A program made the position numbers and the translations under genes. From Ridgeia piscesae (Eukaryota; Annelida; Polychaeta; Sabellida; Siboglinidae), in contig JAODUO010000537.1 in NCBI GenBank assembly GCA_025642075.2, positions 447,001-511,000 on the forward strand: a stretch of DNA of 64,000 nt, read 5' to 3'. How positions within the stretch are numbered: position 1 is the first letter of the stretch; each line of letters starts with the position of its first letter. Below, in pieces: positions 40,401 through 52,400 of this stretch. The notes under the pieces were generated by a model. It was not told where the DNA came from and searched no databases. It saw only the letters and a program-made list of their open reading frames with translations.

Positions 40401-43400
40401 GTGGTGGTAGGAGACAAAGTAGGGCCAGTGACATGTGAAGACAGGAGAGGTGGCGGTAGGAGACAAAGTACGGCCAGTGACATGTGAAGACAGGAGAGGT
40501 GGCGGTAGGAGACAAAGTAGAGCCAGTGACATGTGAAGACAGGAGAGGTGGCGGTAGGAGACAAAGTAGAGCCAGTGACATGTGAAGACAGGAGAGGTGG
40601 CGGTAGGAGACAAAGTAGAGCCAGTGACATGTGAAGACAGGAGAGGTGGCGGTAGGAGACAAAGTAGAGCCAGTGACATGTGAAGACAGGAGAGGTGGCG
40701 GTAGGAGACAAAGTAGGGCCAGTGACATGTGAAGACAGGAGAGGTGGCGGTAGGAGACAAAGTAGAGCCAGTGACATGTGAAGACAGGAGAGGTGGCGGT
40801 AGGAGACAAAGTAGAGCCAGTGACATGTGAAGACAGGAGAGGTGGCGGTAGGAGACAAAGTACGGCCAGTGACATGTGAAGACAGGAGAGGTGGTGGTAG
40901 GAGACAAAGTAGAGCCAGTGACATGTGAAGACAGGAGAGGTGGCGGTGGGAGACAAAGTACGGCCAGTGACATGTGAAGACAGGAGAGGTGGCGGTGGGA
41001 GACAAAGTACGGCCAGTGACATGTGAAGACAGGAGAGGTGGCCATAGGAGACAAAGTACAGCCAGTGACATGTGAAGACATGAGAGGTGGTGGTAGGAGA
41101 CAAAGTAGAGCCAGTGACATGTGCAGACAGGAGAGGTGGTGGTAGGACACAAAGTAGAGCCAGTGACATGTGAAGACAATAGAAGCAGTGACATAGAAGT
41201 GATGTGGGAGAGCCATAGAGCTATCGGCATAGGAAGGCATAGGAACCCGAAAGATAAGAAGACACTAAAACCATAGATATAGGAAGGCAATAGAACCGGC
41301 AATAGAACAGAATAGATCTACTAGTCACATGGCCAGGCAATAGAACCACTGGCAGAAGACAGCAGAACCTGTGGCGTAGAGGGGCTGTAGAATCTAGGGT
41401 ATAGAAAGACAATAGAGCCAGATTAAAGAGTAACAGCTGCTTTACAAACTGGCACCTAGGCCCTTTGTCATTCCAACAACCTCTGAGTCGTAGTGTTCAC
41501 AACAGGTCTGTCTTTGGTTGGTGACTGGAAACAAATTCAGCTTTGGTTTCACCTGCTTTTGCTGGGATAAGGGTAAATAAGGGTAATAATTTCAGCTTTG
41601 GTAAAAGTAACTCATTGATGCTTTACTTACAGAAACAGTGATTAATTTTCCCGCTGGTTAAATGTTTATACTGATTATGATGATTTGCTAACCAATCAAT
41701 TATTCTTCAAACCACCAAACTTGTCAGCAACATGATTTTTGAAAGAGCAAGGAACATCAGTAAATTATATGCAGAAACCTAGGAAAAACTTTATATTATT
41801 AGGGGGGGGGCACATTCAGCCTTAACAGTGTCAATGTAGTCAGTGTAGTGAAATAACTTGAGCCTTGATAGTGATTATTAATCAAAGCTTACTGATTGAG
41901 ATTATGATAACATCTTCAAATCAAATATTGCTATGGCACCAACTTTATGGTAACCATGTAAACAAGTGGTGTAGTGACGCTGCAGCCTGCTGCTACCAGT
42001 GGTGTAGTGACGCTGCAGCCTGCTGCTACCAGTGGTGTAGTGACGCTGCAGCCTTCTGCTACCAGTGGTGTAGTGACGCTGCAGCCTCCTGCTACCAGTG
42101 GTGTAGTGACGCTGCAGCCTCCTGCTACCAGTGGTGTAATGACACTGAAGCCTGCTGCTACCAGTGGTATAGTGACGCTGCCGCCTCCTGCTACCAGTGG
42201 TGTAGTGACGCTGCAGCCTCCTGCTACCAGTGGTGTAGTGACGCTGCAGCCTGCTGCTACCAGTGGTATAGTGACGCTGCAGCCTGCTGCTACCAGTGGT
42301 GTAGTGACGCTGCAGCCTGCTGCTACCAGTGGTGTAGTGACGCTGCAGCCTGCTGCTACCAGTGGTATAGTGACGCTGCAGCCTGCTGCTACCAGTGGTA
42401 TAGTGACGCTGCAGCCTGCTGCTACCAGTGGTGTAGTGATGCTGCAGCCTCCTGCTACCAGTGGTGTCGTGACGCTGCAGCCTCCTGCTACCAGTGGTGT
42501 AATGACACTGAAGCCTGCTGCTACCAGTGGTGTAGTGAGACTGCAGCCTCCTGCTACCAGTGGTGTAATGACACTGAAGCCTGCTGCTACCAGTGGTATA
42601 GTGACGCTGCCGCCTCCTGCTACCAGTGGTGTAGTGACGCTGCAGCCTCCTGCTACCAGTGGTGTAATGACACTGAAGCCTGCTGCTACCAGTGGTATAG
42701 TGACGCTGCCGCCTCCTGCTACCAGTGGTGTAGTGACGCTGCAGCCTCCTGCTACCAGTGGTGTAGTGATGCTGCAGCCTCCTGCTACCAGTGGTATAGT
42801 GACACTGCAGCCTCCTGCTACCAGTGGTGTAGTGACGCTGCAGCCTCCTGCTACCACTGGTGTAGTGACACTGCAGCCTCCTGCTACCAGTGGTATAGTG
42901 ACACTGCAGCCTCCTGCTACCAGTGGTGTAATGATGCTGCAGCCTCCTGCTACCAGTGGTGTAGTGAGACTGCAGCCTCCTGCTACCAGTGGTGTAGTGA
43001 CACTGCAGCCTCCTGCTACCAGTGGTTAGTGACACTGCAGCCTCCTGCTACCAGTGGTATAGTGACACTGCAGCCTGCTGCTACCAGTGGTATAGTGACG
43101 CTGCAGCCTCCTGCTACCAGTGGTGTAGTGTCACTGCAGCCTCCTGCTACCAGTGGTGTAGTGACGCTGCAGCCTCCTGCTACCAGTGGTGTAGTGACAC
43201 TGCAGCCTCCTGCTACCAGTGGTGTAGTGAGACTGCAGCCTCCTGCTACCAGTGGTGTAGTGACACTGCAGCCTCCTGTTGCCAGTGGTGTAGTGATGCT
43301 GCAGCCTCCTGTTGCCAGTGGTGTAGTGACACTGCAGCCTCCTGCTACCAGTGGTGTAGTGACGCTCCTGCTACCAGTGGTGTAGTGACGCTGCAGCCTT

Positions 43401-46400
43401 CTGCTACCAGTGGTATAGTGACGCTGCAGCCTCCTGCTACCAGTGGTGTAGTGACACTGCAGCCTGCTGCTACCAGTGGTGTAGTGACACTGCAGCCTCC
43501 TGCTACCAGTGGTGTAGTGACACTGCAGCCTCTGCTACCAGTGGTGTAGTGACACTGCAGCCTCCTGCTACCAGTGGTGTAGTGATACTGCAGCCTCCTG
43601 CTATCAGTGGTGTAGTGACACTGCAGCCTCCTGCTACCAGTGGTGTAGTGACGCTGCAGCCTCCTGCTACCATGGTGTAGTGACACTGCAGCCTCCTGCT
43701 ACCAGTGGTGTAGTGACGCTGCAGCCTGCTGCTACCAGTGGTGTAGTGACACTGCAGCCTGCTGCTACCAGTGGTGTAGTGACACTGCAGCCTGCTGCTA
43801 CCAGTGGTGTAGTGACACTGCAGCCTGCTGCTACCAGTGGTGTAGTGACGCTGCAGCCTCCTGTTGCCAGTGGTGTAGTGATGCTGAAGCCTCCTGTTGC
43901 CAGTGGTGTAGTGACACTGCAGCCTACTGCTACCAGTGGTGTAGTGACACTGCAGCATCCTGCTACCAGTGGTGTAGTGACGCTGCAGCCTCCTGCTACC
44001 AGTGGTGTAGTGACACTGCAGCCTCCTGCTACCAGTGGTGTAGTGACACTGCAGCCTCCTGATACCAGTGGTGTAGTGACACTGCAGCCTCCTGCTACCA
44101 GTGGTGTAGTGACACTGCAGCCTCCTGCTACCAGTGGTGTAGTGAGACTGCAGCCTCCTGCTACCAGTGGTGTAGTGACACTGCAGCCTCCTGCTACCAG
44201 TGGTGTAGTGATGCTGCAGCCTCCTGCTACCAGTGGTGTAGTGACACTGCAGCCTCCTGCTACCAGTGGTGTAGTGACACTGCAGCCTCCTGCTACCAGT
44301 GGTGTAGTGCACTGCAGCCTCCTGCTACCAGTGGTGTAGTGCACTGCAGCCTCCTGCTACCAGTGGTGTAGTGAACTGCAGCCTCCTGCTACCAGTGGTG
44401 TGTGTCACTGCAGCCTCCTGCTACCAGTGGTGTAGTGAGACTGCAGCCTCCTGCTACCAGTGGTGTAGTGCACTGCAGCCTCCTGCTACCAGTGGTGTAG
44501 TGAACTGCAGCCTCCTGCTACCAGTGGTGTAGTGAGCTGCAGCTCCTGCTACCAGTGGTGTAGTGACCTGCAACTCCTGCTACCAGTGGTGTAGTGACAC
44601 TCACTCCTGCTACCAGTGGTGTAGTGAGCTGCAACTCCTGCTACCAGTGGTGTAGTGACACTGCAGCCTCTGCTACCAGTGGTGTAGTGACGCTGCAGCC
44701 TCCTGTTCCAGTGGTGTAGTGACTGAAGCCTCCTGTTCCAGTGGTGTAGTGACACTGCAGCCTCTGCTACCAGTGGTGTAGTGACACTGCAGCTCCTGCT
44801 ACCAGTGGTGTAGTGACCTGCAGCCTCCTGCTACCAGTGGTGTAGTGACACTCAGCCTCCTGCTACCAGTGGTGTAGTGACACTGCAGCCTCCTGCTACC
44901 AGTGGTGTAGTGACACTGCAGCCTCCTGCTACCAGTGGTGTAGTGTCACTGCAGCCTCCTGCTACCAGTGGTGTAGTGACTGCAGCCTCCTGCTACCAGG
45001 TGTAGTGCTGCAGCCTCTGCAATTTCACTGCGCCTCCTGCTACCAGTGGTGTAGTGAACTGCAGTCTGCTACCAGTGTGTAGTGACTGCAGCCTCCTGCT
45101 ACAGTGGTGGCTGCAGCCTCCTGCTACCAGTGGTGTAGTGACGCTGCAGCTCCTGCTACCAGTGGTGTAGTGCACTGCAGCTCCTGCAATGGTGTAGTGA
45201 GCTGCAGCCTCCTGCTACCAGTGGTGTGTGACCTCAGCCTCCTGCTAGTGGTGTAGTGACCTGCACCTCCTGCTACCAGTGGTGTAGTGACACTGAGCCT
45301 CCCCAGTGGTGTAGTGACCTGCAGCCTCCTGCTACCAGTGGTGTAGTGACTGGCCTCCTGCTACAGTGGTGTAGTGTCACTGCAGCCTCTGCACAATGGG
45401 TAGTGAACTGCAGCCTCCTGCTACCAGTGGTGTAGTGTCCTCAGCCTCTGCTACCAGTGTGTGAGACGCGCCCCTCTCCAGGTGTGTGTCTGCAGCCTCC
45501 TCACCAGTGGTGTGTACTGCAGCCTCCTGCTACCAGTGGTGTAGTGACACTGCAGCCTCTGCTACAGTGTGTTGAGCTGCAGCCTCTGCTACCAGTGGTG
45601 TAGTGACCTGCAACCTCCTGCTACCAGTGGTGTAGTGACACTGCAGCCTCCTGCTACCAGTGGTGTAGTGACCCACTGGAGGACTGCAGCCTCCTGCTAC
45701 CAGTGGTGTAGTGTCCAGCCTCCTGCTACCAGTGGTGTAGTGACACTGCAGCCTCCTGCTACCAGGGTGTAGTGCACTGCAGCCTCCTGCTACCAGTGGT
45801 GTAGTGCACTCAGCCTCCTACCAGTGGTGTAGTGACGCTGCAGCCTCCTGCTACCAGTGGTGTAGTGAGCTGCAGCCTGCTACCAGTGGTGTAGTGACAC
45901 TGCAGCCTGCTGCTACCAGTGGTGTAGTGACGCTGCAGCCTCTGCTACCAGTGGTGTAGTGACACTGCAGCCTGCTGCTACCAGTGGTGTAGTGACACTG
46001 CAGCCTCCTGCTACCAGTGGTGTAGTGACCTGCAGCCTCCTGCTACCAGTGGTTGCCCGCCTCCTGCTACCAGTGGTGTAGTGACCTGCAGCCTCCTGCT
46101 ACCAGTGGTGTAGTGACTGCAGCCTCCTGCTACCAGTGGTGTAGTGACGCTGCAGCCTCCTGCTACCAGGGTGTAGTGACTGCAGCCTCCTGCTACCAGT
46201 GGTGTAGTGACCTGCAGCCTCCTGCTACCATGGTGTAGTGACCTGCAGCCTCCTACCAGTGGTGTATGAACTGAGCCTCTGCTACCAGTGGTTAGTGACC
46301 TGCGCCTCCTGCTACCAGTGGTGTAGTGACGCTGCAGCCTCCTGCTACCAGTGGTGTAGTGACGCTGCAGCCTCCTGCTACCAGTGGTTAGTGCACTGCA

Positions 46401-49400
46401 GCCTCCTGCTACCAGTGGTGTAGTGACCTGCAGCCTCCTGCTACCAGTGGTGTAGTGACGCTGCAGCCTCCTGCTACCAGTGGTTAGTGACCTGCAGCCT
46501 CCTGCTACCAGTGGTTAGTGACGCTGCAGCCTCTGCTACCAGTGGTGTAGTGACTGCAGCCTCCTGCTACCAGTGGTGTGTGACCTGCAGCCTCCTGTCC
46601 AGTGGTGTATGACTGAGCCTGCCCGCTACCAGTGGTGTAGTGAACTGCAGCCTCCTGCTACCAGTGGTGTATGACACTGAGCCTCCTGCTACCAGTGGTT
46701 AGTGACCTGCGCCTCCTGCTACCAGTGGTGTAGTGAGCTGCAGCCTCCTGCTACCAGTGGTGTATGCACTGAGCCTCCTGCTCCAGTGGTTAGTGAGCTG
46801 CGCCTCCTGCTACCAGTGGTGTAGTGACCTGCAGCCTCTGCTACCAGTGGTGTAGTGACGCTCCTGTCCAGTGGTTAGTGACACTGCAGCCTCTGCTACC
46901 AGTGGTGTAGTGACCTGCAGCCTCCTGCTACCATGGTGTAGTGACACTGCAGCCTCCTGCTACCAGTGGTTAGTGACACTGCAGCCTCCTGCTACCAGTG
47001 GTGTATGACTGCAGCCTCTGCTACCAGTGGTGTAGTGAGACTGCAGCCTCCTGCTACCAGTGGTGTAGTGCACTGCAGCCTCCTGCTACCAGTGGTGTAG
47101 TGAACTGCAGCCTCCTGCTACCAGTGGTTAGTGACACTGCAGCCTGCTGCTACCAGTGGTTAGTGACCTGCAGCCTCCTGCTACCATGGTGTAGTGCACT
47201 GCAGCCTCCTGCTACCAGTGGTGTAGTGCCTGCAGCCTCCTGCTACCAGTGGTGTAGTGACACTGCAGCCTCTGCTACCAGTGGTGTAGTGAACTGAGCC
47301 TCCTGCTACCAGTGGTGTAGTGACACTGCAGCCTCCTGTCTGGTGTAGTGACTGCAGCCTCTGTCCAGTGGTGTAGTGACCTGCAGCCTCTTATGGTAAC
47401 CCTGCTACCAGTGGTGTAGTGCCTGCAGCCTCCTGCTACCAGTGGTGTAGTGACCTGCAGCCTCCTGCTACCAGTGGTGTAGTGACCTGCAGCCTCCTGC
47501 TACCAGTGGTGTAGTGACCTGCAGCCTCCTGCTACCAGTGGTGTAGTGACACTGCAGCCTCCTGCTACCAGTGGTGTAGTGACACTGCAGCCTCCGCTCC
47601 ATGTTGTACTGGCCTCCTGCTCGTGGTGTAGTGACATGCAGCCTCCTGCTACCAGTGGTGTAGTGAGCTGCAGCCTCCTGTCCATGGTGTAGTGACCTGC
47701 AGCTCTGCTACCAGTGGTGTAGTGACCTGCAGCCTCTGCTACCAGTGGTGTAGTGCACTGCAGCCTCTGCTACCAGTGGTGTAGTGACCTGCAGCCTCTG
47801 CTACCAGTGGTGTAGTGACTGCAGCCTCTGCTACCAGTGGTGTAGTGACTGCAGCCTCCTGTCCAGTGGTGTAGTGAGCTGAGCCCCTGTCCAGTGGTGT
47901 AGTGCACTGCAGCCTCTGCTACCAGTGGTGTAGTGAACTGCAGCTCCTGCTACCAGTGGTGTAGTGAGCTGCAGCCTCCTGCTACCAGTGGTGTAGTGAC
48001 CTATCCTGCTACCAGTGGTGTAGTGACCTCAGCTCCTGTACCAGTGGTGTAGTGACTGCAGCCTCCTGCTACCAGTGGTGTAGTGACACTGCAGCCTCTG
48101 CTACCAGTGGTGTAGTGAGCTGCAGCCTCCTGCTACCAGTGGTGTGTGACTGAGCCTCCTGCTACCAGTGGTGTAGTGACTGCAGCCTCCTGTCCAGTGG
48201 TGTAGTGACACTGCAGCCTCCTGCTACCAGTGGTGTAGTGACCTGCAGCCTCCTGCTACCAGTGGTGTAGTGCACTGCAGCCTCCTGCTACCAGTGGTGT
48301 AGTGCACTGCAGCCTCCTGCTACCAGTGGTGTAGTGAGCTGCAGCCTCCTGCTACCAGTGGTGTAGTGACTGCAGCCTCCTGCTACCAGTGGTGTAGTGA
48401 ACTGCAGCCTCCTGCTACCAGTGGTTAGTGACTGCAGCCTCCTGCTACCAGTGGTTAGTGACTGCAGCCTCCTGCTACCAGTGGTGTAGTGAGCTGCAGC
48501 CTCCTGCTACCAGTGGTGTAGTGCCTGCACCTCCTGCTACAGTGGTGTAGTGAACTCACTCCTGCTACCAGTGGGTAGTGAGCTGCACTCCTGCTACCAG
48601 TGGTGTAGTGACACTGCAGCCTCTGCTACCAGTGGTGTAGTGACGCTGCAGCCTCCTGTTGCCAGTGGTGTAGTGACTGAGCCTCCTGTTCCAGTGGTGT
48701 AGTGACACTGCAGCCTCTGCTACCAGTGGTGTAGTGACACTGCAGCCTGCTACCAGTGGTGTAGTGACGCTGCAGCCTCCTGCTACCAGTGGTGTAGTGA
48801 CACTGCAGCCTCCTGCTACCAGTGGTGTAGTGACACTGCAGCCTCCTGCTACCAGTGGTGTAGTGACACTGCAGCCTCCTGCTACCAGTGGTGTAGTGTC
48901 ACTGCAGCCTCCTGCTACCAGTGGTGTAGTGAGACTGCAGCCTCCTGCTACCAGTGGTGTAGTGACTGCAGCCTCCTGCTACCAGTGGTGTAGTGACACT
49001 GCAGCCTCCTGCTACCAGTGGTGTAGTGACACTGCAGCCTCCTGCTACCAGTGGTGTAGTGACACTGCAGCCTCCTGCTACCAGTGGTGTAGTGACACTG
49101 CAGCCTCCTGCTACCAGTGGTGTAGTGACGCTGCAGCCTCCTGCTACCAGTGGTGTAGTGACACTGCAGCCTCCTGCTACCAGTGGTGTAGTGACGCTGC
49201 AGCCTCCTGCTACCAGTGGTGTAGTGACACTGCAGCCTCCTGCTACCAGTGGTGTAGTGACCTGCACCTCCTGCTACCAGTGGTGTAGTGACACTGCAGC
49301 CTCCTGCTACCAGTGGTGTAGTGACACTGCAGCCTCCTGCTACCAGTGGTGTAGTGACACTGCAGCCTCCTGCTACCAGTGGTGTAGTGCACTGCAGCCT

Positions 49401-52400
49401 CCTGCTACCAGTGGTGTAGTGACACTGCAGCCTCCTGCTACCAGTGGTGTAGTGACACTGCAGCCTCCTGCTACCAGTGGTGTAGTGACACTGCAGCCTC
49501 CTGCTACCAGTGGTGTAGTGACACTGCAGCCTCCTGCTACCAGTGGTGTAGTGAGACTGCAGCCTCCTGCTACCAGTGGTGTAGTGACACTGCAGCCTCC
49601 TGCTACCAGTGGTGTAGTGAGCTGCAGCCTCCTGCTACCAGTGGTGTAGTGACACTGCAGCCTCCTGCTACCAGTGGTGTAGTGACACTGCAGCCTCCTG
49701 CTACCAGTGGTGTAGTGACACTGCAGCCTCCTGCTACCAGTGGTGTAGTGTCACTGCAGCCTCCTGCTACCAGTGGTGTAGTGACTGCAGCCTCCTGCTA
49801 CCAGTGGTGTAGTGACACTGCAGCCTCCTGCTACCAGTGGTGTAGTGACACTGCAGCCTCCTGCTACCAGTGGTGTAGTGACGCTGCAGCCTCCTGCTAC
49901 CAGTGGTGTAGTGACACTGCAGCCTCCTGCTACCAGTGGTGTAGTGACACTGCAGCCTCTGCTACCAGTGGTGTAGTGAACTGCAGCCTCCTGCTACCAG
50001 TGGTGTAGTGACCTGCAGCCTCCTGCTACCAGTGGTGTAGTGACACTGCAGCCTCCTGCTACCAGTGGTGTAGTGACCTGCAGCCTCCTGCTACCAGTGG
50101 TGTAGTGACACTGCAGCCTCTGCTACCAGTGGTGTAGTGACACTGCAGCCTCCTGCTACCAGTGGTGTAGTGACGCTGCAGCCTCCTGCTACCAGTGGTG
50201 TAGTGACACTGCAGCCTCCTGCTACCAGTGGTGTAGTGACACTGCAGCCTCCTGCTACCAGTGGTGTAGTGAGACTGCAGCCTCCTGCTACCAGTGGTGT
50301 AGTGACACTGCAGCCTCCTGCTACCAGTGGTGTAGTGACACTGCAGCCTCCTGCTACCAGTGGTGTAGTGAGACTGCAGCCTCCTGCTACCAGTGGTGTA
50401 GTGACACTGCAGCCTCCTGCTACCAGTGGTGTAGTGACACTGCAGCCTCCTGCTACCAGTGGTGTAGTGACACTGCAGCCTCCTGCTACCAGTGGTGTAG
50501 TGACACTGCAGCCTCCTGCTACCAGTGGTGTAGTGACACTGCAGCCTCCTGCTACCAGTGGTGTAGTGACACTGCAGCCTCCTGCTACCAGTGGTGTAGT
50601 GACACTGCAGCCTCCTGCTACCAGTGGTGTAGTGACACTGCAGCCTCCTGCTACCAGTGGTGTAGTGACACTGCAGCCTCCTGCTACCAGTGGTGTAGTG
50701 ACACTGCAGCCTCCTGCTACCAGTGGTGTAGTGACACTGCAGCCTCCTGCTACCAGTGGTGTAGTGACACTGCAGCCTCCTGCTACCAGTGGTGTAGTGA
50801 CACTGCAGCCTCCTGCTACCAGTGGTGTAGTGACACTGCAGCCTCCTGCTACCAGTGGTGTAGTGACACTGCAGCCTCCTGCTACCAGTGGTGTAGTGAC
50901 TGCAGCCTCCTGCTACCAGTGGTGTAGTGACACTGCAGCCTCCTGCTACCAGTGGTGTAGTGACACTGCAGCCTCCTGCTACCAGTGGTGTAGTGACACT
51001 GCAGCCTCCTGCTACCAGTGGTGTAGTGACACTGCAGCCTCCTGCTACCAGTGGTGTAGTGACACTGCAGCCTCCTGCTACCAGTGGTGTAGTGACACTG
51101 CAGCCTCCTGCTACCAGTGGTGTAGTGACTGCAGCCTCCTGCTACCAGTGGTGTAGTGACCTGCAGCCTCCTGCTACCAGTGGTGTAGTGACACTGCAGC
51201 CTCCTGCTACCAGTGGTGTAGTGACACTGCAGCCTCCTGCTACCAGTGGTGTAGTGAGACTGCAGCCTCCTGCTACCAGTGGTGTAGTGTCACTGCAGCC
51301 TCCTGCTACCAGTGGTGTAGTGACACTGCAGCCTCCTGCTACCAGTGGTGTAGTGACACTGCAGCCTCCTGCTACCAGTGGTGTAGTGACACTGCAGCCT
51401 CCTGCTACCAGTGGTGTAGTGACACTGCAGCCTCCTGCTACCAGTGGTGTAGTGACGACTGCAGCCTCCTGCTACCAGTGGTGTAGTGACACTGCAGCCT
51501 CCTGCTACCAGTGGTGTAGTGACGCTGCAGCCTCCTGCTACCAGTGGTGTAGTGACACTGCAGCCTCCTGCTACCAGTGGTGTAGTGACACTGCAGCCTC
51601 CTGCTACCAGTGGTGTAGTGACACTGCAGCCTCCTGCTACCAGTGGTGTAGTGAGACTGCAGCCTCCTGCTACCAGTGGTGTAGTGACACTGCAGCCTGC
51701 TGCTACCAGTGGTGTAGTGAGACTGCAGCCTCCTGCTACCAGTGGTGTAGTGACACTGCAGCCTGCTGCTACCAGTGGTGTAGTGACACTGCAGCCTCCT
51801 GCTACCAGTGGTGTAGTGACACTGCAGCCTCCTGCTACCAGTGGTGTAGTGTCACTGCAGCCTCCTGCTACCAGTGGTGTAGTGACAGCTGCAGCCTCCT
51901 GCTACCAGTGGTGTAGTGATACTGCAGCCTCCTGCTACCAGTGGTGTAGTGAGACTGCAGCCTCCTGCTACCAGTGGTGTAGTGACACTGCAGCCTCCTG
52001 CTACCAGTGGTGTAGTGACACTGCAGCCTCCTGCTACCAGTGGTGTAGTGACGCTGCAGCCTCCTGCTACCAGTGGTGTAGTGACACTGCAGCCTCCTGC
52101 TACCAGTGGTGTAGTGTCACTGCAGCCTCCTGCTACCAGTGGTGTAGTGACACTGCAGCCTCCTGCTACCAGTGGTGTAGTGATGCTGCAGCCTCCTGCT
52201 ACCAGTGGTGTAGTGACGCTGCAGCCTCCTGCTACCAGTGGTGTAGTGACACTGCAGCCTCCTGCTACCAGTGGTGTAGTGACACTGCAGCCTTCTGCAG
52301 ACATCCCATCTAATTGTATCTGTGTTCTCCTGTCTGTTTTGTGTAGAATCTGACTATGAAATTCCGTCGTGCCTACAAGGTTGGTGTTGTGGCCATGTTA

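Noticed and set aside
37999..41302. Minus-strand ORFs of 900-1050 aa ([18 protein letters not shown] repeats), open in all three frames
   Set aside because: They lie on the pyrimidine strand of the 49-bp minisatellite, whose unit has no stop in any minus frame; the three frames encode the same shifted peptides. The location is inside a PPIP5K intron and there is no domain or signal that stands apart from the repeat.
41865..52353. Long ORFs on both strands with [11 protein letters not shown] or [11 protein letters not shown] repeats, resembling a mucin or Cys-rich repeat protein
   Set aside because: The 33-bp unit is a multiple of three and lacks stops in several frames, so ORFs arise automatically. 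Frames change at each small deletion, and the region sits between exons 11 and 12 of PPIP5K.
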